Positions 45,101 through 57,126 of a DNA stretch of 64,000 nt are shown one piece after another. Below the pieces are notes generated by a model that did not search any database, was not told the origin of the DNA, and saw nothing but the letters and a program-made list of their open reading frames with translations. The DNA comes from Dittrichia graveolens. Taxonomy: Eukaryota; Streptophyta; Magnoliopsida; Asterales; Asteraceae. The number at the start of each line of letters is the position of its first letter. Within the stretch, counting starts at the first letter, position 1. Where the stretch lies: positions 58,320,001 to 58,384,000 of the forward strand of contig JARJIL010000008.1 of the NCBI GenBank assembly GCA_038502395.1, read 5' to 3'. The position numbers and the translations under genes are program-made.

Positions 45101-47900
45101 CCATCAGCTGTTGCAAATTTTTTGTTACTTGGACAAGGTGAGTATGTTGAAAAGTTTTTGGAAGAGTGAGTCATATGGTCATTGGCTCCCGAATCAATGA
45201 TCCATGAGTGTCTTAGGGTTGAATATGAGACATTAAATCCAAATAATTTTAACCTAGGAATGAAGATCCACCACCGGAAGGTTTTTCTAGAGTGCTGAAA
45301 GATGACCTAAGCTTCTCCACCTCTTCTTGATTAAGGTTTGCTAGTTCTTGTCTTATGGAATCTTGTTTGACTTCTTATGGGGTTGGGTCAACTGCAACAT
45401 GGGCTTGTCCTTTTTCTCTCACTATTGCACTTTTCTACCCCCACTCATGACTTGGTGGTTCGCCATGTAACTTCCAACATTTTTCCTTGGTGTGACATGC
45501 CTTTTGCAATAAGTACACCATAGACCATCTCATTTTTTAGTTCTGAATTGATCATTTTCACGGATCCGACTCATAGATGGTTCTATTTTCCCCTCCTATC
45601 TTGACACATTCAGCTACCATTGCTGAGCCATTCATTGAAAGGGTCTCAACTATTGAAGTTCTCCTACTCTCCTCACTTCTAACAATTTCTACCACTTCAC
45701 TAAAGCAAGGAACTTCAGGTTTCCAACATATTTGAATCCTTAATTGATCAAAGTCGGAGTTTAAACTTGCTAGAAAATCATAGACTTTGTCTTGTTCATT
45801 GAAGTTCTTGAGTATCACAGCATCTTCAGAGAACTTGGTATTAATTACCCAATGATCAAGTTCTTGCCACAAAGATTTTAGTTGATTGGCATACTCGGTT
45901 ACTGTTTTGCTTCCTTGTTTCACTTCATAAACCTGGGCTGCATCTCTTACTTTGCAGTAGGTTTGTTAAATTGCATCCCAGATATCCTTGGTGTTAGCCA
46001 TGAACATCATTGTAGCACTTATTTCAGAAACCATAGAACTCCATAACCACGCCATGATCATGGAATCTTCTTCATCCCATGCTTCAAACTTGGGACCATT
46101 TGAGATAGCTCTTTCCATCCAATCGGTATGATACATGGATGTGCTCTAAATCTCCAAGTTGAGAGATGTAGGTTACACATTGATCAATTTCTAACTTGGC
46201 TCCAGTCATTCTGCTGTTGCTGGGTTATAAATTGATGGCGATAAAGGCCGAAGAAAAAAAAGAAGGCAATGAAGGCCAAAGAAACCAACGAAGGCTAATG
46301 AGAATTCCCAAGCTTCGATGGTTCTGAATTTCTGATACCATAACAAATTTAGGTTTTCTGTTGTTCTATTAGCTGCAAAGAGTACAATATAAATACACAA
46401 GGAAGACAAGAAAAAGGAAACCGCTATATTGAGAATCCCAAATTTCATAAGATTACCTACAATTAACTAATTAAGGGATTACAATTTGCTCCCATTTCTC
46501 CGACATTAATTACATAACTTTTACACACATCTACAAGTAAATAAGTGCAGTATGCACAGCACACCAACATTTTCATCACTGGAGAAGAGTTAATTTAAAT
46601 ATAATAGATGCATACGTACCATTTACAATGATGGTGAATATAGCATTCCAGAATGGTGGTACCACTTTTGGTGGAATCATGAACAAGGGGTAGCAAATAT
46701 CATCGTTTTGATACCACCAGTAAACTCCAATCACATGAAGCACGAAAAGTATGCAATATCCAGCAAGAACAGATAACTTTCTCTCCCCCTGTAGAAAATC
46801 ATTAAGCTTGTCACCCAATAAGGGTTTAGATGTGTAGATGTTACAGGCCAAATGTATACCTTAAGAGCTGTCTGCTTCCGTAGAATATCATTTGATTTGT
46901 ACATGAAAGCAATTATATATATTGATACAAAGAGACCTATAAATAACATGCAAAGAAAAATAGTTAATACAAGATCTCATTTAGATAGATGCCTACGTAT
47001 TACCAAAACTTTTGCATCTTATTGCTATGCGACAGAAAATGGCTTTCTGCACTAACTCTTTCTGAGATATAATCAGTCAATTTACTAAAATTCAGCTATA
47101 ATTACCATTTGCTAAAACCAAGCTTGACAACCAGCACTGTTTTCGTAAACAGTCTACATTTACAACAAATTACTTGAGTTGTATACTAATTAAGTTAAAC
47201 AAAATTTCGAGAAAATTACACAAATTTATTTAATATCAGAAAAAACTAGTTCTTATAATAATCTTGAAAGTTTAAACAAAAAATGAAACCAAAGGAAACT
47301 ACCTTGTAAGTGCTGACGAATGAAAACAATCAGCAACAACAACGAAAATGGAAGGATTTGTTCAATCCACCTCGAAACTTGCTGCAAATCATACCGTTGT
47401 TGATATGCTGAATCCACGTTATTATTACCCCCACCATTGCCACCACTTACTTCACCGGAATGAGCCATCTCCCTCTCTCCTCCACCATCTTCACGGATCA
47501 CCGGAGCCGGTTCACCACGTTCCTCTGCTTGGTCTCCGCCACTCATAATCCGAATCGAAACCTCACCGTTACTATTATCGCCATTAGTACTGCTGTTACT
47601 AGCCGTACCAGAACCACTAGAGCTATGATCATGACGACGATGATTAGAAATCAGGCTCTCTGATTCTTGATAATCGTTATTCAATCTAGGTCGAAGAACA
47701 CCCGAGTATTCAATTATTGTAGTTACAGGTGCTTGTAGGAACCGGATTATAGGAAATGTAGGAGACGGCATCGTTCCCGGCGACGAACTACTACTTGTCC
47801 TCCTCATCGTCGGAGATGAAGGATTTGATGAATTTGGATTATTATTACTCACATGAGTATCAGAACTTGCGGGATCAACGCTAAGACCTGTTGTTTCCAT
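42138..47900 (-). CDS. RNFT-type membrane RING-finger E3 ubiquitin ligase, 8 coding exons
   Basis: Coding exons on minus are 47900-47303, 46936-46860, 46788-46620, 43241-43153, 43075-42911, 42826-42749, 42468-42365 and 42243-42138. All junctions have GT/AG ends and keep frame, giving 461 residues ending at TAG 42138-42140. Residues 1-175 are low-complexity (Ser/Asn/Gly-rich). Hydrophobic segments lie near 182-194, 200-212, 230-250, 267-282, 288-300, 315-335 and 350-361. A C3HC4 RING follows: C400, C403, C415, H417, C420, C423, C434, C437 (CAIC...CKHIFCEDC...CPLC). The tail RSFGDGSTSLFFQLF is typical of the plant RNFT1/2-like family, thought to be endomembrane E3 ligases. Start chosen as the first ATG giving METTGLSV. 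Intron 3 is enlarged to 3,378 bp by a Copia element, but the flanking splice sites remain intact. Untranslated ends are not resolved. Confidence 0.93.
43286..46501 (-). mobile_element. Decayed Copia retrotransposon in intron 3 of the RING gene
   Basis: Flanking LTR copies are 46341-46501 (5', on minus) and 43286-43439 (matching part of the 3' LTR). The 3' LTR probably extends to about 43561, where TGAGAGAATGC follows the purine tract AAAGGGAA. The corresponding outer part of the 5' LTR is missing. The primer site TGGTATCAGA sits next to the 5' LTR at 46340-46331. Only gag, protease, gag-pre-integrase and part of integrase remain; RT and RNase H are deleted. The element has the same orientation as the host gene. 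No clear target duplication is visible (AATAC versus GACAT). Confidence 0.85.
43640..46320 (-). pseudogene. Copia gag-pol remnant (gag, protease, integrase; no RT)
   Basis: On minus, 45923-45558 encodes a UBN2-type gag core (VTEYANQLKSLWQELDHW...). Around 45200-45180 a protease motif DSGANDHMTHSS appears. From 45116 to 44635 come post-protease and gag-pre-integrase sequences (HHCRLGHPSF, then CKVCELAKHKR zinc-binding residues). Near 44620 an integrase-like WFVTFIDDCTR continues. By 43750 the frame reads a linker ending RKNLVYSRQ, which in intact elements precedes RT; here it breaks off. Multiple stops and frameshifts rule out function. Confidence 0.8.
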
Positions 47901-48350
47901 TAATCAACGCATATAACCCCCCCTTCTGATTATAGCTTTTACACCTTCAATCACAAGAAGAACACAAGACGAAAAGCGAAATGGGTAGGAGGTAACGAGG
48001 ATCAGATAGCGATTATAATCTATGTAGGTGAATTTATGTATATAATGATTGAATAAACAGCGAAATGGGGGAGAAGATTGTTGAATATGGAATTCTAGGG
48101 TTTTCTTGGATTGGTTTGGTTTGGAATCGAGATGAAAATTTCAATTCGATTCACGGAGTGAGGAGAAGAAAGGGAAGTTTTGATGGTGAAAGGATTGAAT
48201 TTGCATTAAAAATGGAGTAACGTGTGATCGCTGCAAATTTGGCAAGATTTTTCTTTTTCCTGGAAACAAATTGAAATTAGAGAAATATTTAATAAAAATT
48301 CAATCTCCGGCTTGAAAAACAACCGGAGATACTACAGCCAACGCGTTTGC
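47901..48350 (-). promoter_or_regulatory. Probable 5' leader and proximal promoter of the RING gene
   Basis: Upstream of the start codon lie about 350 bases that are less AT-rich than the distal DNA, with GA/AG-rich text such as GGAGTGAGGAGAAGAAAGG read on plus. No exact start site or TATA box is assigned; this is inferred from position only. Confidence 0.35.
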
Positions 48351-49581
48351 GTTTGGTATCCTCAATTTACCATTATACCCCTTAACTCCTTTTATTTATT
48401 TATATTTATATGTTAGTATTTTACTAAAATACATTTGATTTATATACTTTAATTATATTAAACAACAAGAAAACCCGGTTTCACAAGAATAGAGAAGAAA
48501 GATATATAGTTATACATCTACTGACATTTAAAGAAAATAACTCTTGAAAAACTTAAAAGAAAGCAACTCACGAAGTGCAAAAATTATATATTATTTTAGA
48601 AGATACATTATTACAATTATTATCAATTAATTAATGTTATTATATATAGTATAAACTTTTGATTTTGATAAAATTCAGGGTGCAAGTTGTCTATTTCATA
48701 TAAAACGAGGAGTACTTTGAATGTCTTCGGTTTGACCCGATACCACCGACATGCGGAAGGACCGAGGACGTCACCAATCTTTTGCCATGCAAGTTTTTGA
48801 CTTTTAACCTCTTTACTTCTATTATTTTTTTATTGATTTCTTTTTTCTTATAGTTTATTTTTTAGAATATTAATCAAGTTTAAAAAATATTTTATTAGTA
48901 TCATTCATAAGCAAATTTCATAATATAAAATACAGGAGAGAGTAGTTTTGATAAACAATTTTTAAACTTGAATACCGATCTTGTAAATTTTCTCCTTTTT
49001 CTTATTAGAAGTCATTTTTTCAACTAAAAGTGTTTAAGAAATTAAGTTTGTCTCAATTTAAATGAATTACAAACAAACATTGTAGGAAGATTTAATCTCT
49101 ATACTTTTAAATATAGATAAATTTAATTTTATACGTATTTAAAAATACGAATATTTTTCTCTACAATTATAAATACGAACATTAAGATGATCTCTTATAT
49201 TTCGTTATACTAAAAAATGTAGTCATACTATACGTGTTTATAAGGAGAATACCTTAACAAAAATATACGCACTTTTTTAAAACGTGTAGAAAAAATGCAA
49301 ACAAATAAGTTTTTATTTTTGTAGTGAACTATCTTTCTTAATTTCTTATGAAAGATAAGTTGAGAAGCATATTAGTTACTGTTATAATAGACTGTGAAAA
49401 AATTACGAGTGATGGATAAATGTATTCTGAATTCATATTCTCTCTTTTTTTACTTCAAAGGTAAAAAAACATGTTACCCTTATTTGTTTGAGCCCCATCT
49501 TGCTCTTTATTTTGTTTTAATTCATTAACTCTATCATTTCTTTGTGTAAATATGAAATTGTTTTTCTTTTATAACTTTATT

Positions 49582-49612
<31 letters not shown>

Positions 49613-50406
49613 AAGTAAATATGAATATGTATTTGTAACCATCTTATATATTTTTTGACAAAAATTTGTATCGTTATACGATATTTATTAAAAAATATAT
49701 CTTCAAAATCTAATACTAAAGAATATATGTCGCTATTAACTAGCTTATTATGTTATTATTCCAAGGGTGATCGTTTCATTTGTGTTCATATGTAAGCTTC
49801 TATATTTTATTTATATTAAAAAAATTCACCGTAAGAATTAATAATAATAAATAGTTATGTTTGATGTATAATATGCAAATAAAAACTACAATGATTTCAA
49901 TTGAACCAAACGAGTTGTAAATGTCTAAGTTTTTATCCCGCTTTATGCTAAATATTTGTGTTTGGATTATATATTTATATTTGTTTATCCTAAGATCTTT
50001 TCTTTTTTTTTCTGTTCTTTTTTTCAGTATTGGTTTTCAAGAATGAAGTGGGTGAAATATCGTTTTAATGTTTTGTGTGCATCTTACCTAATTGCATTAT
50101 TACTTAATATGAGGGTCTGTGGGTTCAGCTTGATTCAAAAGTTAAGATGCCTCTTTTATGGCCATTATATTCACACTTTGCTAGCATATGAAGATTCCTG
50201 ATTACTTCTTTTAGGATACAATTTTTAAGGCTTTAAGAAACCTAATTTTATACCTGCTACTTAATTTTTTAATTTTTCTCTTTATACTTCAACCTAGAAA
50301 ATACCTATGTTTCAGGGTTTCTCACTTTTCAACATTATGTGAGAGAGAAAGAGAGAGGGGGAGAGTGTGCGTGTATAAGAAATAGAAGAGTATTCTTGTA
50401 GTATAG
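48351..50406. other. Unassigned AT-rich intergenic sequence
   Basis: No gene is recognised. A small GC-richer patch near 48690-48800 and a (TA)n tract near 49582-49603 are the only notable points. Confidence 0.4.
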
Positions 50407-50990
50407 TGTAATACCCGATATTTTGAAATATTATTATTTTGGGTTTTATGAGGTCTAAAAAATGAAGATTAGTATTATTAGTAGGAGTTTATATTTATTT
50501 TATGATTTTTAGTGAATTTATTTTATATTAAATATTGATTTATGGTTATTTAACATTAGGTAGAACTCTAATTGCATAATGTACAAGTAGTTTAGGATTT
50601 ATATATGCATGTTAAATAATTGTTATGGTAGATTCATGAACTTGAAGTGTTTTTAATGTGCCTTGATGGGTTAAAAGGGGTAATACTTAAAGTTACTTGA
50701 GGGTAACACAGTAAATATACTTAATAACCACTTTAAGCTAAACTTTAACTTATTTGAGTAGTTTATAAGTCTGGAAACTACATATGGAGGAGTAGTCTTG
50801 CAGTATGGTGAGTGGTGATGGAATGTCATAAAAGCCACACTATGGTCAGTGTGATCGATATGGAGATTACGGATTGCTGCATGCATTTTGTTACTTGCGG
50901 TACGGCATAGTCATGTAGCATGTCGATCGAGAGAGTCATGGATAAGTTCTTCACGAGAATTTGATTAAACTCGATCCCCCTTCAAATCCT
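50407..50990 (+). mobile_element. Gypsy-type LTR fragment (5' terminus)
   Basis: TGTAATACCCGATATTTTGA at 50407 resembles the starts of chromovirus LTRs (compare TGTAACACCCAAGG, the start of the LTR at 53124 on minus). The following 550 bases contain TACTTGCGGTACGGC-like text common in such LTRs, but no matching 3' end was found, so it is probably truncated. Confidence 0.4.
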
Positions 50991-51727
50991 ATCCTTTGTT
51001 TCGTCTTCTTTTCCTTCTTTAAACATAATTGGAGAACATATAAGATGCAACAAAAATATGTAAATCATAAGTTGCTACCACATGCAATCTTTTAAAAAGA
51101 TTAATAGAATATATGGTAGTAATTCAATTGGGTTACAAATATATAAACCCATGAATTGACTGAGAAAGAAAAAAAAACATAACTTATTTATATTGATGAT
51201 AATTAAGTAGAAATTGACATATAACGTTCGTATTGTCAAACTATAAATACGTGAAAGGAACTATAAATATAAATAAATACAAATATTAAACGTGACACAA
51301 TAAAACGATGCCAACCTAAACGCTTTTAGGAAGTGTTACTTTTTATTTGAATCGTCTTTTAGTGATTTTAGCCTAATGTTATAGTAAAATCTGGTCCTTG
51401 TAACCAACCAAAATATCCATTCTTATTTATTACTCAATTTATTTAATGTTTTATTAGTTTATCACCACGTGTATAAACACGAGGATGTTTAAAATAAAGT
51501 ATAAAATTTGATAGTGTGAAATTGTAAGAGGTATAGTAAAATAACTGTAAAACATATATAGGAAGTGTTTATCACCCGTCTTTTCATCCTTTCAGATGAA
51601 GGTTGTCCGAACGAAGGTCTCTTTAAAGATGATAATAAGGTTGTTTATTCTCCATTATTGATATCTAAGAGAATGAAAAAGATGAGAACAACAGGATCTT
51701 TGATGTCAAAGTGAAGAAATATCAAAA
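50991..51727. other. Unassigned AT-rich sequence left of the chimeric retroelement
   Basis: AT-rich, no gene recognised. It does not encode the missing 3' half of the neighbouring Copia element, which matters for how the chimera arose. Confidence 0.4.
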
Positions 51728-53124
51728 TGTAACGCCCCAAATTTCAAAAAGTAAAATAATACTAAATAAAACTCATTTATAAAATATACATTTATTTAAA
51801 ATACATGCGGAAGCAATTTTATTATAAAACCAAGTCACTGCCAAAAGATATATACAAGAGTACATGTTTAGTGTACTTTGATAGTCAAATATTTACAAAC
51901 TAGGCGTTAAGTTGTTTTCAAAAGAATAACCAAAAAGCAGTCAAACAGGAGCCTTGCCCTTATCCTTGCCGCGTCCTGCAAAAGTTTTAAAAACAATATC
52001 TGATAAGCTACGAGAGCTTAGTGAGTATTCCAAACTAAACATCATATAAACACACGTATAGAATCATATAAAGATAGTACACGTATGTCAGATAATAAAT
52101 GCTAGCCACTGGTTCTAGACCCAGGGCAGCCACCTTTGTAAAAGTATTGTATCACCTTTGAACCTTACTGCACATAGCAGATCGGTTTATATACACATAT
52201 GAATAACATTACATGTCTGTAATCTGATATAATAGCATACATGCTGCAGATATGAAGTGAAGTCTAGAAGACTCACCTTATATTTACTTATGATATGATA
52301 TGATCCACAATTGAGTATGATTCAGAGATTAAGTCCACAATTAGCCTCTACAATGTAATATTGACAGTATAAACATTAATTAATATGCAAGAGGACCAAA
52401 CTGAACTGAACAGGGCTAAGGCACGGTTTAACTCTCCTCTAGCATGGGCGTACCTACCCTGCAGTCACGCCCGTGCCTTGCTAAGGTACGCCCGTGCCTA
52501 TGCCTGAAAGCACGGGGGTACCTGAAGAACTAGGGTTTGCCACGGGGCGAAAGGCACACCCGTACCCTCCTTGGGTACGCCCGTGCCCTCCCCTGGTCTG
52601 CACAGTTCTGACTGACAGAAACTGTATTTCCGGCCAAAATCAATAAAACTCAATTCTAAACATTCTATAAACAGATATAGGGTGTTTTCCTACACCCATA
52701 ACACCTATATAACATATCAAACTATAAATTAAAAAGATTTGATCCTTGTGATCAATCTTTGACCCATAAGAAAGCTAAGAACACAACAACCAATTCAAGA
52801 ACTCTTACCTCTACTATGCTAGATTGCTTGGTGCTAATTAGTTGCTGATCTTGAAGTAATTTGATCTCAAAAATCGCCAGAACAAGAGAGTTTGCAGCTG
52901 TGTTTGTGTGTTTGACTAATGAAGTCCATGTTCATAAAAGCCATGTATATCTAAAAGTTTAGGTTTATTGCACATATGGTCCCTGCACTATTTTAACTTA
53001 TAAAATGACAATTCTGGCCCCTCTAGTTTTATAAACACATCTAATCTCATAAAGGCAACTTACAATAATATCTAACACTTTCTATTAAAGAATAATTTAG
53101 GGATTTCGAACCTTGGGTGTTACA
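51728..53124 (-). repeat. 3' LTR of the Tekay-like chromovirus
   Basis: On minus it starts TGTAACACCCAAGGTTCGAA right after the purine tract and ends TTTGGGGCGTTACA, 1397 bp. It contains several ACGCCCGTGCC words at 52460-52600. There is no second LTR copy in the window. Confidence 0.85.
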
Positions 53125-53159
53125 ACTCTTCCCCACTTGGAATGATTTCATCCTCGAAA

Positions 53160-56100
53160 TCAACTGTTGAATAATTCTGGATAGTTGTGCATCATCTCCT
53201 GTTCAGGCTCCCAAGTAAAGTCTGAGCCTTTCATGTGCTTCCATTGGACCTTGACCGGTCCAATCTGTTTATTACGCAGGGTTTTGATCTTTCTTTCCAA
53301 TATAGCTATAGGTTGCTCCACATAGTTCAGTTTGTCATCAATAGTAACATCTTCCAACGGTACAATTGCAGACTCGTCTGCTAAACAATTTCTGAGATGT
53401 GAGACGTGGAAAGTGTTGTGAATCTGAGACAATTCATCTGGCAATTCCAATCTGTACGCAACCTTTCCCACCCGTGCAATGATCTTAAAAGGTCCAATAA
53501 ACCTTGGACCAAGTTTCCTTCTTTTTCTGAATCTGATAACGCCTTTCCACGGTGACACTTTTAACAATACAAAATCTCCCACTTGAAACTCAAGTGGTGA
53601 CCTGCGTCTATCTGCATAACTTTTCTGTCTACTCTGGGCGGTTAACAGTCTATCTCTGATGAGCTGAATCTGTTCAGTCGTTCGTTGTACCACCTCTGTA
53701 CTACCCAATTCTTTCTGACCCACTTCACCCCAACATACCAGAGTTCTGCATTTTCTACCATATAGCATTTCGTATGGTGGCATCCCAATACTGGAATGAT
53801 AACTGTTGTTGTATGAAAATTCTGCTAAAGGTAAATAAGAATCCCAGCTACCTCCAAAATCTATAACACATGCCCGCAGCATGTCCTCTAAGGTTTGAAT
53901 AGTTCTTTCACTCTGACCATCAGTCTGAGGATGATATGCTGTGCTGAGATGTAGTCTAGTTCCGAGATCTTCGTGAAACTTACTCCGGAACCTAGAAGTA
54001 AATCTTGTGACTCTGTCTGATACAATAGAAACTGGCACGCCATGACGAGTCACAATTTCTTTCACATATATATCTGCCAATCTTTCTGAAGGATAGGTCT
54101 CCTTGATGGGAATAAAATGAGCACTTTTAGTTAACCTGTCTACAATTACCCATATTGCATCATAACCGCATGGGGTTTTGGGTAATTTGGTAATCGGGTC
54201 CATTGTAATGTTTTCCCATTTCCAAACTGGAATTTCTAAGGGTTGTAACTTCCCGTGAGGTTTCTGGTGTTCAGCTTTCACTTGTAAGCACGTAAGACAT
54301 TTTTCCACATACTTTGCTACATCACATTTCATACCCGGCCACCAATAATCAACTTTTAAATCCTTATACATTTTAGTAGCTCCGGGATGAATAGAAAATC
54401 TGGATTTATGAGCTTCACTAAGAAGTATCTGGCGTGCATCACCATAAGCCGGTACCCATATACGACCATAACAGGTCCAAACATCACGACTGTCTTTAAT
54501 AAAGTTGGCTACCTGCCCCTTGATTCGCTCAGAGTTATGATTCTCATCTTTGACTGCTTCAAGCTGAGCTATTCATACTACATCAATAATAGGCGTAGTA
54601 ACAGTCATCTTTAAAGTTTGATTCTTCACCTGAACTGTTCCTGACTTTCTGCTTAAAGCGTCCGCTACCACATTTGCTTTTCCTGGATGGTAAAGGATAT
54701 CACAATCATAATCTTTTAGTAATTCCAGCCAACGCCTCTACCTCATATTGAGATTCTTCTGATCCTTGAAATACTTTAAACTTTCATGATCAGTGTAAAT
54801 AGCAAATCTCACACCATACAGATGGTGTCTCCAAATCTTAAGTGCAAACACCACCGCTACTAACTCCAAATCATGTGTTGGGTAATTACTTTCATGTGAC
54901 TTCAACTGCCGTGAAGCATAAGCAATAACTCTACCTTTCTGCATCAAAACACAACCCAGCCCACGATATGAAGCGTCACAAAATACCACCATATCTTCAA
55001 CCCCTTCGGGTAATGCAAGAACTGGCGCTTCACACAACTTCTTCTTGAGAGTTGAGAAAGCAGACTGTTGTTCGCTTCCCCACACAAAATCAGCATTCTT
55101 TTTCGTCAGTTGAGTCAAAGGAACGACAGTTTTTGAAAAGTTCTGAATGGACCTCCTGTAATAACCTGCCAATCCTAGAAAACTTTGAATTTCAGTAGGG
55201 TTCTTTGGTTGTTCCCACTTCATCACAGCCTCAACCTTCGCAGGATCTACTTTAATTCCACTTTGATTAATTAAATGACCCAGAAATTGCACTTCCTGAA
55301 TCCAAAATTCACATATAGAGAATTTGGCATATAACCTTTCTCTCCTCAAAGTTTCTAAAACCTCTTTGAGATGTTTCTCATGATCCACCGGATTCTTTGA
55401 ATAAATAAAGATATCGTCAATAAACACAATCACCGATTTGTCTAGCATTGGTCAACAAACTCTGTTCATCAGATCCATAAATGCTGCTGGTGCATTCGTA
55501 AGACCAAACGGCATCACCACAAACTCAAAATGCCCGTATCGAGTTCTGAACGCGGTTTTAGGAATATCTTCTTTCTTGATCTTTAACTGATGATACCCCG
55601 ACCTTAAGTCGATTTTTGAGAACCACGATGCTCCTTGTAACTGATCGAACAAGTCGTCTATCCTGGGTAAAGGATATTTGTTCTTGATGGTCATTTTATT
55701 AAGTTCACGGTAATCAATGCACATGCGAAAAGTACCATCCTTCTTTTTGACAAATAAGATTGGAGCACCCCAGGGTGAACTACTGGGTCTAATGAACCCT
55801 TTGTCTAGCAGTTCCTGAAGTTGCTTCATTAACTCCTGCATCTCTGGTGGAGCAAGTCTGTATGGAGCCCTTGCAACTGGCGAAGCTCCAGGTATTAAGT
55901 CGATTCTGAACTCAACCTGTCTATCTAGCGGTACCCCAGGTAAATCTTCAGGAAATACATCAGGATACTCACACACTGTTTTCACATCTTCAAGACTCCT
56001 CTGCCTCTTTTCTAATTTTGTATCTATCACATGAGCTAGGAAAGCTGTATACCCATGATGCAAATATTTTCAAGCTTTTGACACCGAACACACATATGAC

Positions 56101-57126
56101 TTTCCCTTTTTATTATCACCACATATAGATAGTTCTTCCCCACTTGGGGTATGAACTTGTATCAACTTTTTCCCACACATAATGGTAGCCTGGTTATAAC
56201 CTAACCAGTCCATTCCAACTACTACTTGGAATTCTCTCATAGTCATGGGTATAAGTTCTATAGGAAATCTAACTGTATCTATTTCTAACACATTATGTTT
56301 ATACACATCTGATACAATTACAGATTTATCATCAGCAATTTCAACTTCAAGAGGAGAATCTAGCTTTTCACATATATGACTGAAACTTTTGCAGAAAGAA
56401 ACAGATACGAAGGATTTACTTGCACCAGAATCAAATAGCACAAGAGCAGGCAAATTGTTGACAAGATATGTACCTGTAACTACTTCAGGCTCAGTTTTAG
56501 CTTCCTCAGCTGTAAGCTGAAAAGCAATTCCTTTCGGTTTCTGAGCATCCTCTCTCTTTATATCTTTTGCTCCTAAGCTTCGTGGTGGAGGCAGAGCTGG
56601 AGTAGGTTTAGATCCAGTAGACTGTGCATTAGAAAACAATTCCGGGCATTCTGATTTCTGATGGCCCGGCTGGTAACAGTTGAAACACACACACACACAG
56701 TGGAGTTCTACAATCTTTCCCTGCGTGACCTGATTTCCCGCATTTGTAACACGTGGGAGGACCAAACCGGCCTTCTCCCAAGTGATGTTTCTTGCAAGTC
56801 GGGCATATGGGGTAGGTTTTCTGCATTCCTTTCTTCTCAGACTGCTCAATCTTCTGTTTCTTATACACTGGTGCAACTTTCTCTGCAGACTTCTTTTCTT
56901 TATCCTGCCTTTCCAACTCTAATTCCCTCGCTCTGGCCGCATCCATCATGGACTTTACTGTCTGATGTTTGCTGGCATCAATGAATTCTCTGATGCTAGG
57001 TTTGAGTACCATCATGTATCGGTACATCTTCATCTTTTCGTTCGCCACGCAATCAGGACAAAAACGTGCTTGTTCCAAAAACTTTGCATTGATCTCGGGA
57101 ACCGTCTCAATGTAAAATTTTATCAT
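53160..57126 (-). pseudogene. Tekay-like (chromovirus) Ty3/Gypsy gag-pol, disabled
   Basis: Order on minus: gag C-terminal half; two zinc knuckles (CYKCGKSGHAGKDC and CFNCYQPGHQKSEC); aspartic protease (LFDSGASKSF); RT (MPFGLTNAPAAF, then VIVFIDDIFIYSK); RNase H (FCDASYRGLG, YTDHESLKYF); integrase with HHCC zinc site, catalytic MDPITKLP / VSDRVTRF / SERTIQTLEDML; and a C-terminal chromodomain (TLRNKQIGPVKVQWK, FTWEPE). Gag starts mid-domain at the junction with Copia. The frame is broken by a shift at the (CA)n run 56687-56700 and by stops at 56072-56070 (TGA), ~55451 (TGA), 54738 (TAG) and near 54570 (TGA). Domain order and chromodomain support the Tekay/Del lineage. Confidence 0.9.

Noticed and set aside
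47348..47663. Plus-strand frames of 66 and 67 codons within exon 1 of the RING gene
   Set aside because: They are antisense shadows of the low-complexity coding exon.
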